From: Allocoleopsis franciscana PCC 7113
GTDB taxonomy: Bacteria > Cyanobacteriota > Cyanobacteriia > Cyanobacteriales > Coleofasciculaceae
DNA length: 64,000 bases
Direction of reading: 5' to 3'
NCBI RefSeq assembly: GCF_000317515.1
Contig: NC_019738.1
Coordinates: 6,226,001 to 6,290,000 of the forward strand
Program-made: the position numbers and the translations under genes
Part shown: positions 56,541-64,000 of the stretch, in pieces
Layout of the letters: every line of letters begins with the position of its first letter
How positions within the stretch are numbered: position 1 is the stretch's first letter
The notes under the pieces: generated by a model
Seen by the model: only the letters and a program-made list of their open reading frames with translations
The model's database searches: none
Told to the model about the DNA's origin: nothing

Positions 56541-56572
56541 AAAAAAAAGAGAGCCACTTGAGGCGACTCTCC
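56541..56572 (-). terminator. Distal terminator copy after gatB
   Basis: On the minus strand GAGAG...CTCTC with inner GG/CC closes a hairpin and is followed by a run of nine T. Second in line for gatB transcripts. Confidence 0.75.
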
Positions 56573-56671
56573 CGATCATCAGGGTGCATCTACTTCTCAC
56601 AAGTATAAAGGTTCGGGGTGGGGGGTGTCACCCCCTATTCAGATTTTTTTCTGATTGGCGTTTATAGGCAC

Positions 56672-56702
56672 AAAAAAGGAGAGCCACTTAAGCGACTCTC
56701 CC
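56672..56702 (-). terminator. Proximal terminator copy after gatB
   Basis: GGAGAG (56678-56683) pairs with CTCTCC (56696-56701), followed on the minus strand by six T. Near-identical to the copy at 56541-56572. Confidence 0.75.
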
Positions 56703-56825
56703 GACTATCAGGGTGCATCTACTAAGCACACTATAACAATACGGGGGTGAGGGGTGATACCCCTTATTGTGTGATTTTTGTGAAGTTTACATCTGAATTT
56801 GATGAACTCAGATAAGTCGCCACTC

Positions 56826-58310
56826 CTAGCCATTCAGCTTCTTACCCAAGATTTGGTTAGTGAGCTTAGGATCAGCCCGCCCACTGCTTTTCTTCATCAC
56901 TTGCCCAACAAAGAAGCCTTGGAGCTTAGTTTTGCCCTTGCGATATTGTTCTAGTTCCTTGGGGTTAGCCGCAATCACTTCATCGATAATGGCTTCGAGT
57001 TGACTCGTATCAGAGATTTGGATCAGACCCTTACGTTCCACCAATTCTTTAGCCGAACCCCCTTGAGCGAGCAGTTCGGGTAAAATCTCTTTGGCAATCT
57101 TACCGCTAATGGTGCCGTCTTCAATCAAGTTGATCAGTTCTGCCAGGGTTGTTGGCTTGAGGGCAATTTCTGCGATCGCCACTTTCTCATTGTTGAGATA
57201 AGCCGCAATATCTCCCATCACCCAGTTAGCCGTTTGTTTGGCATTAGCCCCTGTAGCCACAGCCGCTTCAAAATACTCTGCTACTTGGCGATCATCTGTT
57301 AGTACACGCGCATCGTAGGCAGAAAGCCCCAATTCACTTTCATAGCGATGCCGTTTTTGGGCAGGAAGTTCGGGAAGTTCGCTACCCCATTGCTCTAATT
57401 GCTCTTTAGATACCTCAATTGGAGGTAAATCGGGTTCGGGGAAGTAACGATAATCGCTGGAACCTTCTTTTACCCGCATACTAATCGTGCGTTGGCTACC
57501 TTCTTCCCACAGGCGAGTTTCTTGAATAATGCGCTCTCCAGCTTCAACCGCTGCAATTTGCCGCTCAATTTCGTATTCAATCGCCTTTTGGATGGCGCTG
57601 AAGGAGTTCATGTTTTTGATTTCGACTTTGGTGCCAAACTCCTCCTGTCCGACGGGACGCACGGAAATATTCACATCGCAGCGTAGCGAACCTTCCTGCA
57701 TATTGCCGTCGCTGACACCGATGTAGCGCATAATTCGGCGCAATTCTTGGGCATATTCTGCCGCCTCTTGCCCAGAACGCATATCGGGTTCTGAGACAAT
57801 TTCGATCAGAGGTACACCCGCACGGTTGTAATCGACTAAAGAGTAAGTGGAACCGGAAAGGCGATCGCTCCCTGCGTGAACCAATTTTCCTGCGTCTTCC
57901 TCCATGTGCAGACGAGTGATACCAATCCTTTTGCGGATGGGGTTACCTGCTTCATCAGGAAGTTCAATTTCCAGCCATCCGTGTTCGGCAATCGGTAAGT
58001 CAAATTGAGAAATCTGGTAATTCTTAGGCAGATCGGGATAAAAATACTGTTTCCGGTCAAACTTACTGTAGGGGGCAATCTTGCTATTCAGGGCTAAGCC
58101 TGCTTTTACAGCATATTCCAGTACCTTTTGATTCAGGACGGGCAATACCCCAGGCAGTCCCAAACAAATTGGATCGATGTTTGTATTCGGAGTCCCACCG
58201 AATTCTGTAGAGGAATGAGAGAAAATTTTAGTTTCCGTACTCAGCTGACAATGGGTTTCTAGACCAATAATTGCTTCATACTGAGTTTTAATCGGTGCAG
58301 CAGTGGTCAT
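56826..58310 (-). CDS. gatB: GatB, Asp/Glu-tRNA amidotransferase subunit B
   Basis: 494 residues. Recognises Glu-tRNAGln (and Asp-tRNAAsn) and phosphorylates the carboxylate in the GatCAB complex. Motifs: [98 protein letters not shown], and the C-terminal YqeY-like tail ([20 protein letters not shown]). GatA and GatC are elsewhere. Confidence 0.97.
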   Translation of the reverse strand: MTTAAPIKTQYEAIIGLETHCQLSTETKIFSHSSTEFGGTPNTNIDPICLGLPGVLPVLNQKVLEYAVKAGLALNSKIAPYSKFDRKQYFYPDLPKNYQISQFDLPIAEHGWLEIELPDEAGNPIRKRIGITRLHMEEDAGKLVHAGSDRLSGSTYSLVDYNRAGVPLIEIVSEPDMRSGQEAAEYAQELRRIMRYIGVSDGNMQEGSLRCDVNISVRPVGQEEFGTKVEIKNMNSFSAIQKAIEYEIERQIAAVEAGERIIQETRLWEEGSQRTISMRVKEGSSDYRYFPEPDLPPIEVSKEQLEQWGSELPELPAQKRHRYESELGLSAYDARVLTDDRQVAEYFEAAVATGANAKQTANWVMGDIAAYLNNEKVAIAEIALKPTTLAELINLIEDGTISGKIAKEILPELLAQGGSAKELVERKGLIQISDTSQLEAIIDEVIAANPKELEQYRKGKTKLQGFFVGQVMKKSSGRADPKLTNQILGKKLNG

Positions 58311-58384
58311 AGGCGTTTTGTTTGCTGTCTTATCGCAACAGGTCTTTACTCTAGTTTAGGAGACGCCAAACACCAGACATAAAT

Positions 58385-58418
58385 AAACCTAGGAGGTCTG
58401 ATCAAACCTCCTAGGTTT
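58385..58418 (-). terminator. Terminator downstream of the first HLIP gene
   Basis: Perfect 13-bp stem AAACCTAGGAGGT (58385-58397) with 58406-58418, 8-nt loop. It ends the two-gene HLIP unit before gatB. Confidence 0.78.
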
Positions 58419-58450
58419 CTCCTATTAGATTAATGGGGCAATACATTTAC

Positions 58451-58630
58451 CTATTGAAGTCCCCAAAAGTGTAGAACACCTTGATTCGTAAACAATTCAA
58501 TGGCGATGGCAATAACAAAACCAAGCATTGCCAAACGTCCATTCCAGATTTCGGCTTGGGGGGTGAAGCCGAACTTGACAGCGTTACGGTCTTCGGGGTT
58601 AGTAATGGGTGTGTTTGGTGTATTTGTCAT
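58451..58630 (-). CDS. High-light-inducible one-helix protein (HLIP)
   Basis: 59 residues, single CAB-type helix: [32 protein letters not shown]. The chlorophyll-binding E-x-x-N-G-R motif is intact. The N terminus is polar ([20 protein letters not shown]). Sits 52 bp after a second HLIP gene on the same strand, so both are probably one transcript. HLIPs bind chlorophyll and carotenoid and protect during photosystem assembly. Too short for a usual ORF cutoff. Confidence 0.93.
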   Translation of the reverse strand: MTNTPNTPITNPEDRNAVKFGFTPQAEIWNGRLAMLGFVIAIAIELFTNQGVLHFWGLQ

Positions 58631-58682
58631 GGTTGATTTTCCTTTTCTTAAAATTTGAGTGAAACTTGTGAGTGTTAAGGAC

Positions 58683-58862
58683 TTACATTAAGCCCCAGAA
58701 GTGCAGCACCCCTTGGTTCGCTAATATCTCAGTCAGCAGGGCAGCGACAAAGCCAATCATTGCAAGGCGTCCATTCCAGATTTCTGCTTGAGGTGTTATA
58801 CCTGTCTTCCAAGCATTACGCTCTTCAGGATTGATGATGGGAGGAGTGTTTGAGGGTTGCAT
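58683..58862 (-). CDS. High-light-inducible one-helix protein (HLIP), paralogue
   Basis: 59 residues, [36 protein letters not shown]. Same length and layout as the neighbour and about two thirds identical, so a tandem duplication. First gene of the pair. The same motif also ends ferrochelatase at 52556. Confidence 0.93.
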   Translation of the reverse strand: MQPSNTPPIINPEERNAWKTGITPQAEIWNGRLAMIGFVAALLTEILANQGVLHFWGLM

Positions 58863-59008
58863 GATTGCCGATTCCTATAATGAATATTTTGTTGCTTTCG
58901 TCAAGCTTACTTTAATAAAGTTAACGAAGACTGAGGCTAAAGCTATCTCTCCCAGGTCAGAAGCTGCTGGGTTGGGGAACTCACTCTTTAGAAGGACAAG
59001 GCTTAACC

Positions 59009-60352
59009 CTAAGAATCAGGTCGAACGGCTAAACCTGTTTGGGGGTCAAAAAAATGAATCTTATCAACTACTATTGATAGCCAAAGTTGATCGCCCATTT
59101 GAACGAGTTGATCGGGTGCGGTTCTCACCTGTAAAGGAGATGCTTCAGCTAGCGACACGGTTAAATAAGTGTCGTTTCCCAATGCTTCTACCAGTTCAAC
59201 TTGTACGGGTAGGTTTTTGGGCGCAGGCACGCTAACGATGAGATGTTCGGGACGAATGCCTAACGTGAGGGAACGTCCGTCGTATTTTTTCAGAATAGGT
59301 GCCCAGGCTTCGGGAAGGGTGAGGCGGAACTGAGGATGGGTAATGAGAAGCGGCGCTTTAATCTGAACGGAGATAAAGTTCATCGGCGGTGAACCGATGA
59401 ATTCCGCCACAAACTGGTTGGCGGGATGGTTGTAAAGTTCCAGCGGGGGAGCAAGTTGTTGGATTTGCCCGTGATTCATCACAGCGATGCGATCGCCCAT
59501 TGTCATCGCTTCGGTTTGGTCGTGGGTGACGTAAATTGTGGTGGTTCCCAACTGCCGCTGAAGTTTCACAATTTGGCTGCGTGTTTCCGCCCGGAGTTTG
59601 GCATCCAAGTTGGAGAGGGGTTCATCCATCAAAAACACTTGAGGATTGCGAGAAATTGCCCGTCCTAGCGCAACTCGTTGCCGTTGTCCCCCAGAGAGAT
59701 GCTTGGGTAGTCGGTGCAGCAGTGGCTCGATTTGTAACAACTGCGCCACCCGACGGACTTGCTCATCAACGGCTTTCTCCTTGTCAGAAAAATAGCGGAT
59801 TCCTTTGGGAAGCGATCGCGTCATTGCGACGAAGAAATCCTCTACCCACTGGGGAATCTCCTGTGCAGATTGCTCTTCCCCACTGGAAATCTCCGTTTCC
59901 GGAGTTAGCATTTTTGTGCGCCGTAGTCCAAAGGCTATGTTGTCATAGACTGTTAAATGGGGATAGAGGGCATAGTTCTGAAACACCATGGCGATGTCTC
60001 GTTCTTTGGGGGGGAGGTCATTAACTAAGCGATCATTCACCCAAATATTGCCGCCCGTCATTTGCTCCAACCCCGCAATCAATCGCAGCAAGGTACTTTT
60101 GCCGCAACCGGAAGGGCCAACCAGCACCATAAACTCGCCATCATTTACGGTGAGGTTAATGCGTCGCAATACATTGACATTTGTTGATTTTTGTGCAGTA
60201 GAATTTTCTTTAGAAGAAAATTTGTCAACGGCAACCACCGGCGCTTCATCCACCGGCGAGAGCAGAGGTTCTGCTGTTACTGGTGTGACGGTTCGCTCTC
60301 CCTTACGACCTGAAAAGCTTTTATAAATATTTTCTAGAACAACCTGCGCCAC
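59009..60352 (-). CDS. Sugar ABC transporter ATP-binding protein (UgpC/MalK type) with two insertions
   Basis: ABC ATPase of about 447 residues from GTG at 60352. Walker A GPSGCGKSTLL, Q-loop MVFQNYALYPHLTVYDNIAFGL, signature LSGGQRQRVALGRA, Walker B QVFLMDEPLSNLDA, then His in VTHDQTEA. A TOBE-type regulatory domain ends the protein (about 330-447). Two non-family insertions stand out: residues about 18-58 after KSFSGRK, and about 150-200 (SGEEQSAQEIPQWVEDFFVAMTRSL) in the helical domain. GgtA-like proteins energise osmolyte or sugar uptake. No permease is next to it. Confidence 0.92.
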   Translation of the reverse strand: MAQVVLENIYKSFSGRKGERTVTPVTAEPLLSPVDEAPVVAVDKFSSKENSTAQKSTNVNVLRRINLTVNDGEFMVLVGPSGCGKSTLLRLIAGLEQMTGGNIWVNDRLVNDLPPKERDIAMVFQNYALYPHLTVYDNIAFGLRRTKMLTPETEISSGEEQSAQEIPQWVEDFFVAMTRSLPKGIRYFSDKEKAVDEQVRRVAQLLQIEPLLHRLPKHLSGGQRQRVALGRAISRNPQVFLMDEPLSNLDAKLRAETRSQIVKLQRQLGTTTIYVTHDQTEAMTMGDRIAVMNHGQIQQLAPPLELYNHPANQFVAEFIGSPPMNFISVQIKAPLLITHPQFRLTLPEAWAPILKKYDGRSLTLGIRPEHLIVSVPAPKNLPVQVELVEALGNDTYLTVSLAEASPLQVRTAPDQLVQMGDQLWLSIVVDKIHFFDPQTGLAVRPDS

Positions 60353-60489
60353 GATCAATTCCCATTCCGTTACGGCCTCTTATTCAGTTATTCTTCCCTG
60401 TCGCTAAGGCGATCGCAACAGGAGTCTAAATACTTACTTGAGTGTATGAAGTGCGGTGGTTATATCCGAGGTTAGAGCAAACCCCTAAT

Positions 60490-60567
60490 TTCATACATAG
60501 TAGTTGAGACAGACACCCAGAGGCGGGGACGCGGGAACACCCAGAAAATGAATCTACTATGTATGAA
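60490..60567. repeat. Small element with 14-bp perfect inverted repeats
   Basis: TTCATACATAGTAG (60490-60503) and CTACTATGTATGAA (60554-60567) flank 50 bp containing GGCGGGGACGCGGG. The outside continues with GCAACTTGGTGTGA, related to the ends of the 28558-28869 element. Confidence 0.6.
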
Positions 60568-60599
60568 TGCAACTTGGTGTGAGCGTCCTCTGTTTAAGA

Positions 60600-61460
60600 T
60601 TAAGACGCGATCGCCAATTGTGGCAGATTTAAAGGTTCCGCAATCTGTCGTCCAACGGCGACGGCAACAGGTCGTAAACTCTCGACTAAATCCACCATAT
60701 CGTCCAAAGAAAGTGCCTGACGTGCATCGGAAACTGATTTTTCCGGTTCGGGGTGACATTCAATCATCAGTCCATCAGCTCCACAAGCCACAGCCGCTTT
60801 AGCCAGAGGGGCGACCAATTCCCGCTTGCCCACAGCATGAGAGGGGTCTACAATCACGGGCAGGTGAGTAAGCTGCTTGAGTGCTACGACGGCTCCTAAA
60901 TCCAGCACATTGCGAGTGAAGTTATCGAAACTGCGGATACCGCGTTCACACAATACAACTTGAGAGTTACCGTGGCTGAGAATGTATTCGGCTGCCATGA
61001 CAAATTCCTCAAGCGTTGCAGCTAACCCTCGCTTCAGCAGGACTGGCTTGTCGATTTGACCGAGTGCTTTGAGTAAATCAAAGTTTTGCATGTTGCGGCT
61101 ACCAACCTGAAGCATATCCCCATGGGGTGCAAGGGATTCGATTTGATCAATGGTCATGACCTCGGTGATTACCGGAAGATTGTAGCGCGATCGCACTTCT
61201 GACAATATCTCTAATCCTTCCACACCTAAGCCCTGAAACGAGTAGGGAGATGTCCGGGGTTTGAAAACACCACCCCGTAGCGCCTGAACGGGTGCGTGCT
61301 GAAGTTGTTGAGCAACGAGTTCCATTTGTCTGCGATTTTCAACGGCACATGGCCCCCCAATAATTACAAGTTCTCTTGCCCCGAAGGTGACGTTATCCGA
61401 GAGTTTGACAAGGGTGTTGTGGTTAGGATGAGATTGTGTAGCAAGTTTGGCATTCAACAT
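60600..61460 (-). CDS. aroF: 3-deoxy-7-phosphoheptulonate synthase (DAHP synthase)
   Basis: First enzyme of the shikimate pathway: joins phosphoenolpyruvate and erythrose 4-phosphate. 286 residues of the short AroF type (type I beta), without an N-terminal ferredoxin-like allosteric domain. Motifs: IIGGPCAVENRRQMELVA, RGGVFKPRTSPYSFQGLG, LLKRGLAATLEEFV, CERGIRSFDN, VDPSHAVGKRELV, DGLMIECHPEPEKS. Preceded by a leader of about 300 nt with two aromatic leader peptides and two terminators, so end-product control is probably by attenuation. Confidence 0.96.
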   Translation of the reverse strand: MLNAKLATQSHPNHNTLVKLSDNVTFGARELVIIGGPCAVENRRQMELVAQQLQHAPVQALRGGVFKPRTSPYSFQGLGVEGLEILSEVRSRYNLPVITEVMTIDQIESLAPHGDMLQVGSRNMQNFDLLKALGQIDKPVLLKRGLAATLEEFVMAAEYILSHGNSQVVLCERGIRSFDNFTRNVLDLGAVVALKQLTHLPVIVDPSHAVGKRELVAPLAKAAVACGADGLMIECHPEPEKSVSDARQALSLDDMVDLVESLRPVAVAVGRQIAEPLNLPQLAIAS

Positions 61461-61488
61461 GTGGTCGGATTCCTTTGTTAGATGGGTG

Positions 61489-61526
61489 AAAAATCAAAAA
61501 CCCGGTTCCTTTGCAGGTTCCGGGTT
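61489..61526 (-). promoter_or_regulatory. aroF attenuator terminator 2
   Basis: On the minus strand AACCCGG (61520-61526) pairs with CCGGGTT (61499-61505); inner CC/GG extends it, and TTTTTGATTTTT follows. It lies between leader peptide 2 and the aroF start. Confidence 0.82.
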
Positions 61527-61552
61527 GTCGTAGAAAGTTGGCGTGACTTTAC

Positions 61553-61618
61553 CTACCCGGAAGCGTATCGGGGCCAAAAATAAAAGCCGTAAAGCCAGCT
61601 ATTGAGGGAAAGGGTCAT
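61553..61618 (-). CDS. aroF leader peptide 2 (aromatic-rich)
   Basis: 21-codon ORF, ATG at 61618, TAG at 61553-61555. Core SWLYGFYFWPRY: seven of 21 residues are Trp, Tyr or Phe. Coding sequence contains TTTTATTTTTGG, identical to leader peptide 1. It ends 26 bp before hairpin terminator 2. Function as translated sensor is inferred from codon content and position. Confidence 0.7.
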   Translation of the reverse strand: MTLSLNSWLYGFYFWPRYASG

Positions 61619-61643
61619 GCTTGGATTTTGAGGTGTATTTACC

Positions 61644-61682
61644 TTAAAAAAATAATGGACCACAGCCTTTGTTCTGCGGTCC
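61644..61682 (-). promoter_or_regulatory. aroF attenuator terminator 1
   Basis: GGACCGCAG/CTGTGGTCC stem on the minus strand (9 bp with one G-U; plus-strand 61657-61665 and 61674-61682), then ATTATTTTTTT. It lies 26 bp downstream of leader peptide 1. Alternative pairing of CCGGUGGA with an upstream UUCACCGG could serve as anti-terminator (inference). Confidence 0.8.
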
Positions 61683-61710
61683 ACCGGGTCGGTTCCATGG
61701 GGAACTGTTT

Positions 61711-61767
61711 TCACCACCGGTGAACCTCCCTAAACCAAAAATAAAAGTAATGGCGGCTGCTGAACAT
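61711..61767 (-). CDS. aroF leader peptide 1 (aromatic-rich)
   Basis: 18-codon ORF, ATG at 61767, TGA at 61711-61713: MFSSRHYFYFWFREVHRW. Eight of 18 residues are aromatic, six of them consecutive (YFYFWF). No clear ribosome-binding site was seen. Placed before terminator 1. Confidence 0.7.
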   Translation of the reverse strand: MFSSRHYFYFWFREVHRW

Positions 61768-62057
61768 GGCTGTAGCGCTAGTGAGACTATTTGTTGAGTT
61801 CTGTAATGCGCCTACCCTAGCAAGCTTATCAGGACTTAGTCAATACCCGTGGGGAGTGAAATTGCCATCTCAACCACAAAATCCTGAATTCTAATTTTTT
61901 CCAAGGGGGCATCTAACCAAAAATCTATCTTTGCTAGGGGCAAGGCAACCCTAATATATCGGCTTAGGCACAATGAATGATTGATGATGCTGTGCCCCTA
62001 CTGCCTTGGTTGTGTCGTCATGCTTGCTACGGATATAACAGCGATCGCCACCTAGGT
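61768..62057. other. Probable promoter region of the aroF leader
   Basis: About 290 bases between the pentapeptide gene and leader peptide 1. No gene and no separate terminator for the pentapeptide gene was seen other than attenuator hairpin 1 downstream. Confidence 0.4.
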
Positions 62058-62561
62058 TCAGCAATCATCATTTCTCATGCTCCCATCAGGCATGATTGTA
62101 TTGCAAAATTTAGCACCGCTTAGGTCTGCGCCCTCTAGGTTAGCGTTCTTCAGATCGGCCTTACGCAGATTCGCCCAAGTTAAGTTGGCATTATTCAGGT
62201 TTGCTCCACTCAGTTTAGCCGCGCCCAAGTTAGTATGAGTTAGACTTGCCCCTTTCAGGTTAGCTTCACACAGATCGGCCTTGATCAAGCTAGCTCGATG
62301 TAAATTGGCTCCAGTGAGTTCAGCACCATGTAATATTGCCTCATTGAAGATTGTTTGGCGCAAATCGGCTTTACTCAGATTGGCTTGGTAAAGGTTTACC
62401 CTCGTGAGGTTCGCTCCACTTAAGTTAGAATTGTGCAAATTTGCCTTCAGCAAGTCGGCTCTCATTAATGGGATTTTACGCAAATCTGAGCCGTTTAAGT
62501 TTGCCCGATGAAAATTTCGTTCTCCAGCCAGATAACGCCGCTTCAGTTCATCCGTATCCAT
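62058..62561 (-). CDS. Pentapeptide repeat protein
   Basis: 167 residues made almost wholly of A(D/N)LXX pentapeptides (RANLNGSDLRKI through LEGADLSGAKF), about 26 repeats, which fold as a right-handed quadrilateral beta-helix. Short N terminus MDTDELKRRYLAGERNF. The C terminus ends CNTIMPDGSMRNDDC, the common capping segment with two Cys. No transmembrane segment. Many cyanobacterial members exist; role unknown. Confidence 0.93.
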   Translation of the reverse strand: MDTDELKRRYLAGERNFHRANLNGSDLRKIPLMRADLLKANLHNSNLSGANLTRVNLYQANLSKADLRQTIFNEAILHGAELTGANLHRASLIKADLCEANLKGASLTHTNLGAAKLSGANLNNANLTWANLRKADLKNANLEGADLSGAKFCNTIMPDGSMRNDDC

Positions 62562-62600
62562 TACGTATCAACTAACTAGATACCACCATAATCTTAATCA

Positions 62601-62656
62601 GAAAATACCCTACCTGTTCGTGTAGCTTTCGCTTAGCGCCTAGGCAGGGCATTTTC
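62601..62656 (-). terminator. Long hairpin downstream of psaI
   Basis: GAAAATACCCTACCT (62601-62615) with 62642-62656 forms a 15-bp stem (two G-U pairs in the minus RNA). It follows psaI but has no T-run, so it may be a repeat element that stabilises the transcript end. Confidence 0.45.
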
Positions 62657-62696
62657 AAAAATTAATTAAAAATGGCGTTTAGGCTTTGAAAATGGG

Positions 62697-62813
62697 TTAA
62701 GCGTCGCTTTCAATGTAGATAAATAAAAGACCCATTACCACAGCAGGCAGGAGCCAAGTCACGACGGGAATCAAAATCCAGGGCAAGAATGAAGCTGCGT
62801 ATGCACCTGTCAT
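62697..62813 (-). CDS. psaI: Photosystem I reaction center subunit VIII
   Basis: 38 residues. [18 protein letters not shown] followed by a single membrane helix ([17 protein letters not shown]), as in other PsaI. It lies 109 bp after psaL on the same strand, the standard cyanobacterial psaL-psaI operon. PsaI packs against PsaL at the trimer interface of photosystem I. Too short for a usual ORF cutoff. Confidence 0.96.
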   Translation of the reverse strand: MTGAYAASFLPWILIPVVTWLLPAVVMGLLFIYIESDA

Positions 62814-62922
62814 ATCAAACTTTCCTCGCTAAATTTACAGGGTTTCAAAACGGATATTACCAAGAGCTGACGGATGGCTTAAGTCAAACACTTAAAGCCA
62901 AGGACTGCCAGCCCAAAAATGG

Positions 62923-63438
62923 CTATGTATTGTGAACGACGCCACGGAGGATGGCATCCACAACATCAAAATTGGCCAGCAGGAAGTAAGCCACGAAAGC
63001 GCCACCCATGCCACCAATAAAGAACCCACCCGCAAACTGGCTCCAGCCGTCAGCCGTAGTTAGTTCAGCAGGGGTTTTGGGGTTTTGCTTAGCAACGGCA
63101 TTATTATGGCCTTCTTGGAAATTGGCAATGCCATAGGCAGCCATAGCGGCGGTTGCAATGATAATCAAAGCTACGCCTGAAATTAATCCACCTAAACTGG
63201 CGGCACCCGGATAGTCCCGCAGTGGGCCAAAGATGACCCAAGGGCCGATGATGAAATAACCGTGAGCCAAACCAATCTCTAGACCTCGCAGAAGGGGTGA
63301 TATGCCTTTGCGGTAGGCGGGGAGATTGTTGAGGAAAGCCCTAACGATACCGGAATCACTGATGGGAGTTGATAAATGCCCCGTAAAAGGGTCACCATTA
63401 AACGGTTTTATAAGCTCTGTATCTCTGGGATCAGCCAT
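62923..63438 (-). CDS. psaL: Photosystem I reaction center subunit XI
   Basis: 171 residues, two to three membrane helices. Typical start DTELIKPFNGDPFTGHLSTPISDSGIVRAFLNNLPAYRKGISPLLRGLEIGLAHGYF and GPWVIFGPLRDYPGAA, the PsaL core that supports PSI trimerisation. The C terminus extends to GVVHNT, in line with longer cyanobacterial forms. First gene of psaL-psaI. Confidence 0.97.
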   Translation of the reverse strand: MADPRDTELIKPFNGDPFTGHLSTPISDSGIVRAFLNNLPAYRKGISPLLRGLEIGLAHGYFIIGPWVIFGPLRDYPGAASLGGLISGVALIIIATAAMAAYGIANFQEGHNNAVAKQNPKTPAELTTADGWSQFAGGFFIGGMGGAFVAYFLLANFDVVDAILRGVVHNT

Positions 63439-63705
63439 GCTGAACGTCTCCTATTTGTCTAAAAGGTTACAGAAGAACTTGAGATCACATTCTACGCAAG
63501 TAGGGGTTACCCAATGGCAGAATCTGCTGTGACCTTTAGAAAAGTTCATTAAACTTTCTTTCACTGGCGATTTCATCCCTCTTCCAGAGGAAGCGAAAGC
63601 AGGTGCATAGGACGCGAGCACCTTAGCTGTTAAGGAACTGGGGGAAAATTAGGCTACCGGACACCAACAGGCAGCGAGGGGATTGAGGTAACCCAAGTGC
63701 TTGGG

Positions 63706-63942
63706 TCAAAACGGAATGTCGTCGTCGTCAAAGTCAGGGGGAGGCGAATCACTCGGTTGAGGTTTAACTCGATCTGGTGTCATTTGCAGATCGATCCAGC
63801 GCTTGGCAAAATGCAGTGCTTCTTCCTCGGTCTTAGCATTATGAATGGGAATCACGCATTCACCCGTAGCACTCCAGACCTGAACGCAGAATACGGGTCT
63901 AGCCTCAATTATCCAACCTCGATAAATTTCTGCTGAACTCAT
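63706..63942 (-). CDS. Small protein ending in an SSB-like acidic tip
   Basis: 78 residues from ATG at 63942 (a GTG three codons earlier is possible). Folded N-terminal part (IYRGWIIEARPVFCVQVWSATGECVIPIHNAKTEEEALHFAKRWIDL), then a Pro/Ser linker, then DFDDDDIPF as the last nine residues (70-78). That end equals the C-terminal tip by which bacterial SSB recruits DNA-repair and replication proteins. The rest is not an OB-fold SSB. A competitor or recruiter of SSB partners is inference. Confidence 0.75.
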   Translation of the reverse strand: MSSAEIYRGWIIEARPVFCVQVWSATGECVIPIHNAKTEEEALHFAKRWIDLQMTPDRVKPQPSDSPPPDFDDDDIPF

Positions 63943-64000
63943 TGCTGGCACTCCCAGTGAGCAAGCTCAAGGCTTTCCTTCAACCGTAACACGGCTTTCA

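Larger units (their letters stand above)
56452..56825. other. Spacer between gatB and argJ with duplicated terminator units
   Basis: 374 bases occupied by two copies of a unit of about 100 bp (about 56541-56645 and 56672-56775), each a terminator hairpin followed by ATCAGGGTGCATCTACT and a second palindrome (GGGGTGTCACCCC / GGGGTGATACCCC). Confidence 0.75.

Overview
The window is a piece of a cyanobacterial chromosome. The evidence is photosystem I genes (psaL, psaI), the aerobic Mg-protoporphyrin cyclase acsF, a ferrochelatase carrying a chlorophyll-binding tail, two one-helix high-light-inducible proteins, a ClpR/ClpP pair, a Pix/Hmp-type chemotaxis cluster and many GCGATCGC (HIP1) octamers. 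Abundant small dispersed repeats and secreted beta-barrel-like proteins would suit a filamentous mat-former such as Microcoleus/Coleofasciculus relatives, but the genus is only a guess.

Layout. 1-8 kb: end of a CHAT protease-like gene, cofH (deazaflavin synthesis), a TVP38-like membrane protein, and a GT2-GtrA / GT39-type pair for lipid-linked sugar transfer. 8-13 kb: cyclic-nucleotide-binding protein and secreted or outer-membrane proteins. 12.8-17.8 kb: acsF, a DUF2996 protein, and thrC flanked by two ubiquitin-like sulfur carriers. 17.9-22.5 kb: an unusual CYP120-like P450 facing an NfeD-flotillin-flotillin operon. 22.8-24.1 kb: a decayed patch with a symporter remnant and a periplasmic receptor pseudogene interrupted by a 108-bp insertion. 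24-28 kb: DnaJ-domain protein, clpR-clpP, VWA protein. 29-37.6 kb: pixGHIJL-like chemotaxis/phototaxis cluster. 37.6-46.2 kb: PIN-TRAM protein, hemW, speE, CBS-histidine kinase, HtrA protease. 46.4-47.8 kb: an IsrB element with matching end hairpins and a probable omega RNA. 47.9-64 kb: dnaK, dusB, RRM protein plus rpsU, hemH, argJ, gatB, two HLIPs, sugar ABC ATPase, aroF, pentapeptide protein, psaL-psaI, and a small protein ending in an SSB-like DDDDIPF tip.

Two things stand out. First, the aroF leader (about 61489-61767, minus strand) holds two consecutive short ORFs packed with Phe/Tyr/Trp codons, each followed by an intrinsic-terminator hairpin. This looks like a tandem ribosome-mediated attenuator sensing aromatic amino acids. 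Second, the IsrB locus has a PLMP motif, a split RuvC, no HNH, and an upstream structured region bounded by the same 9-bp hairpin as the other end of the element.

Several genes below the usual 60-residue cutoff were found by reading: rpsU, psaI, two HLIPs and the two leader peptides. No tRNA, rRNA or CRISPR array was recognised.
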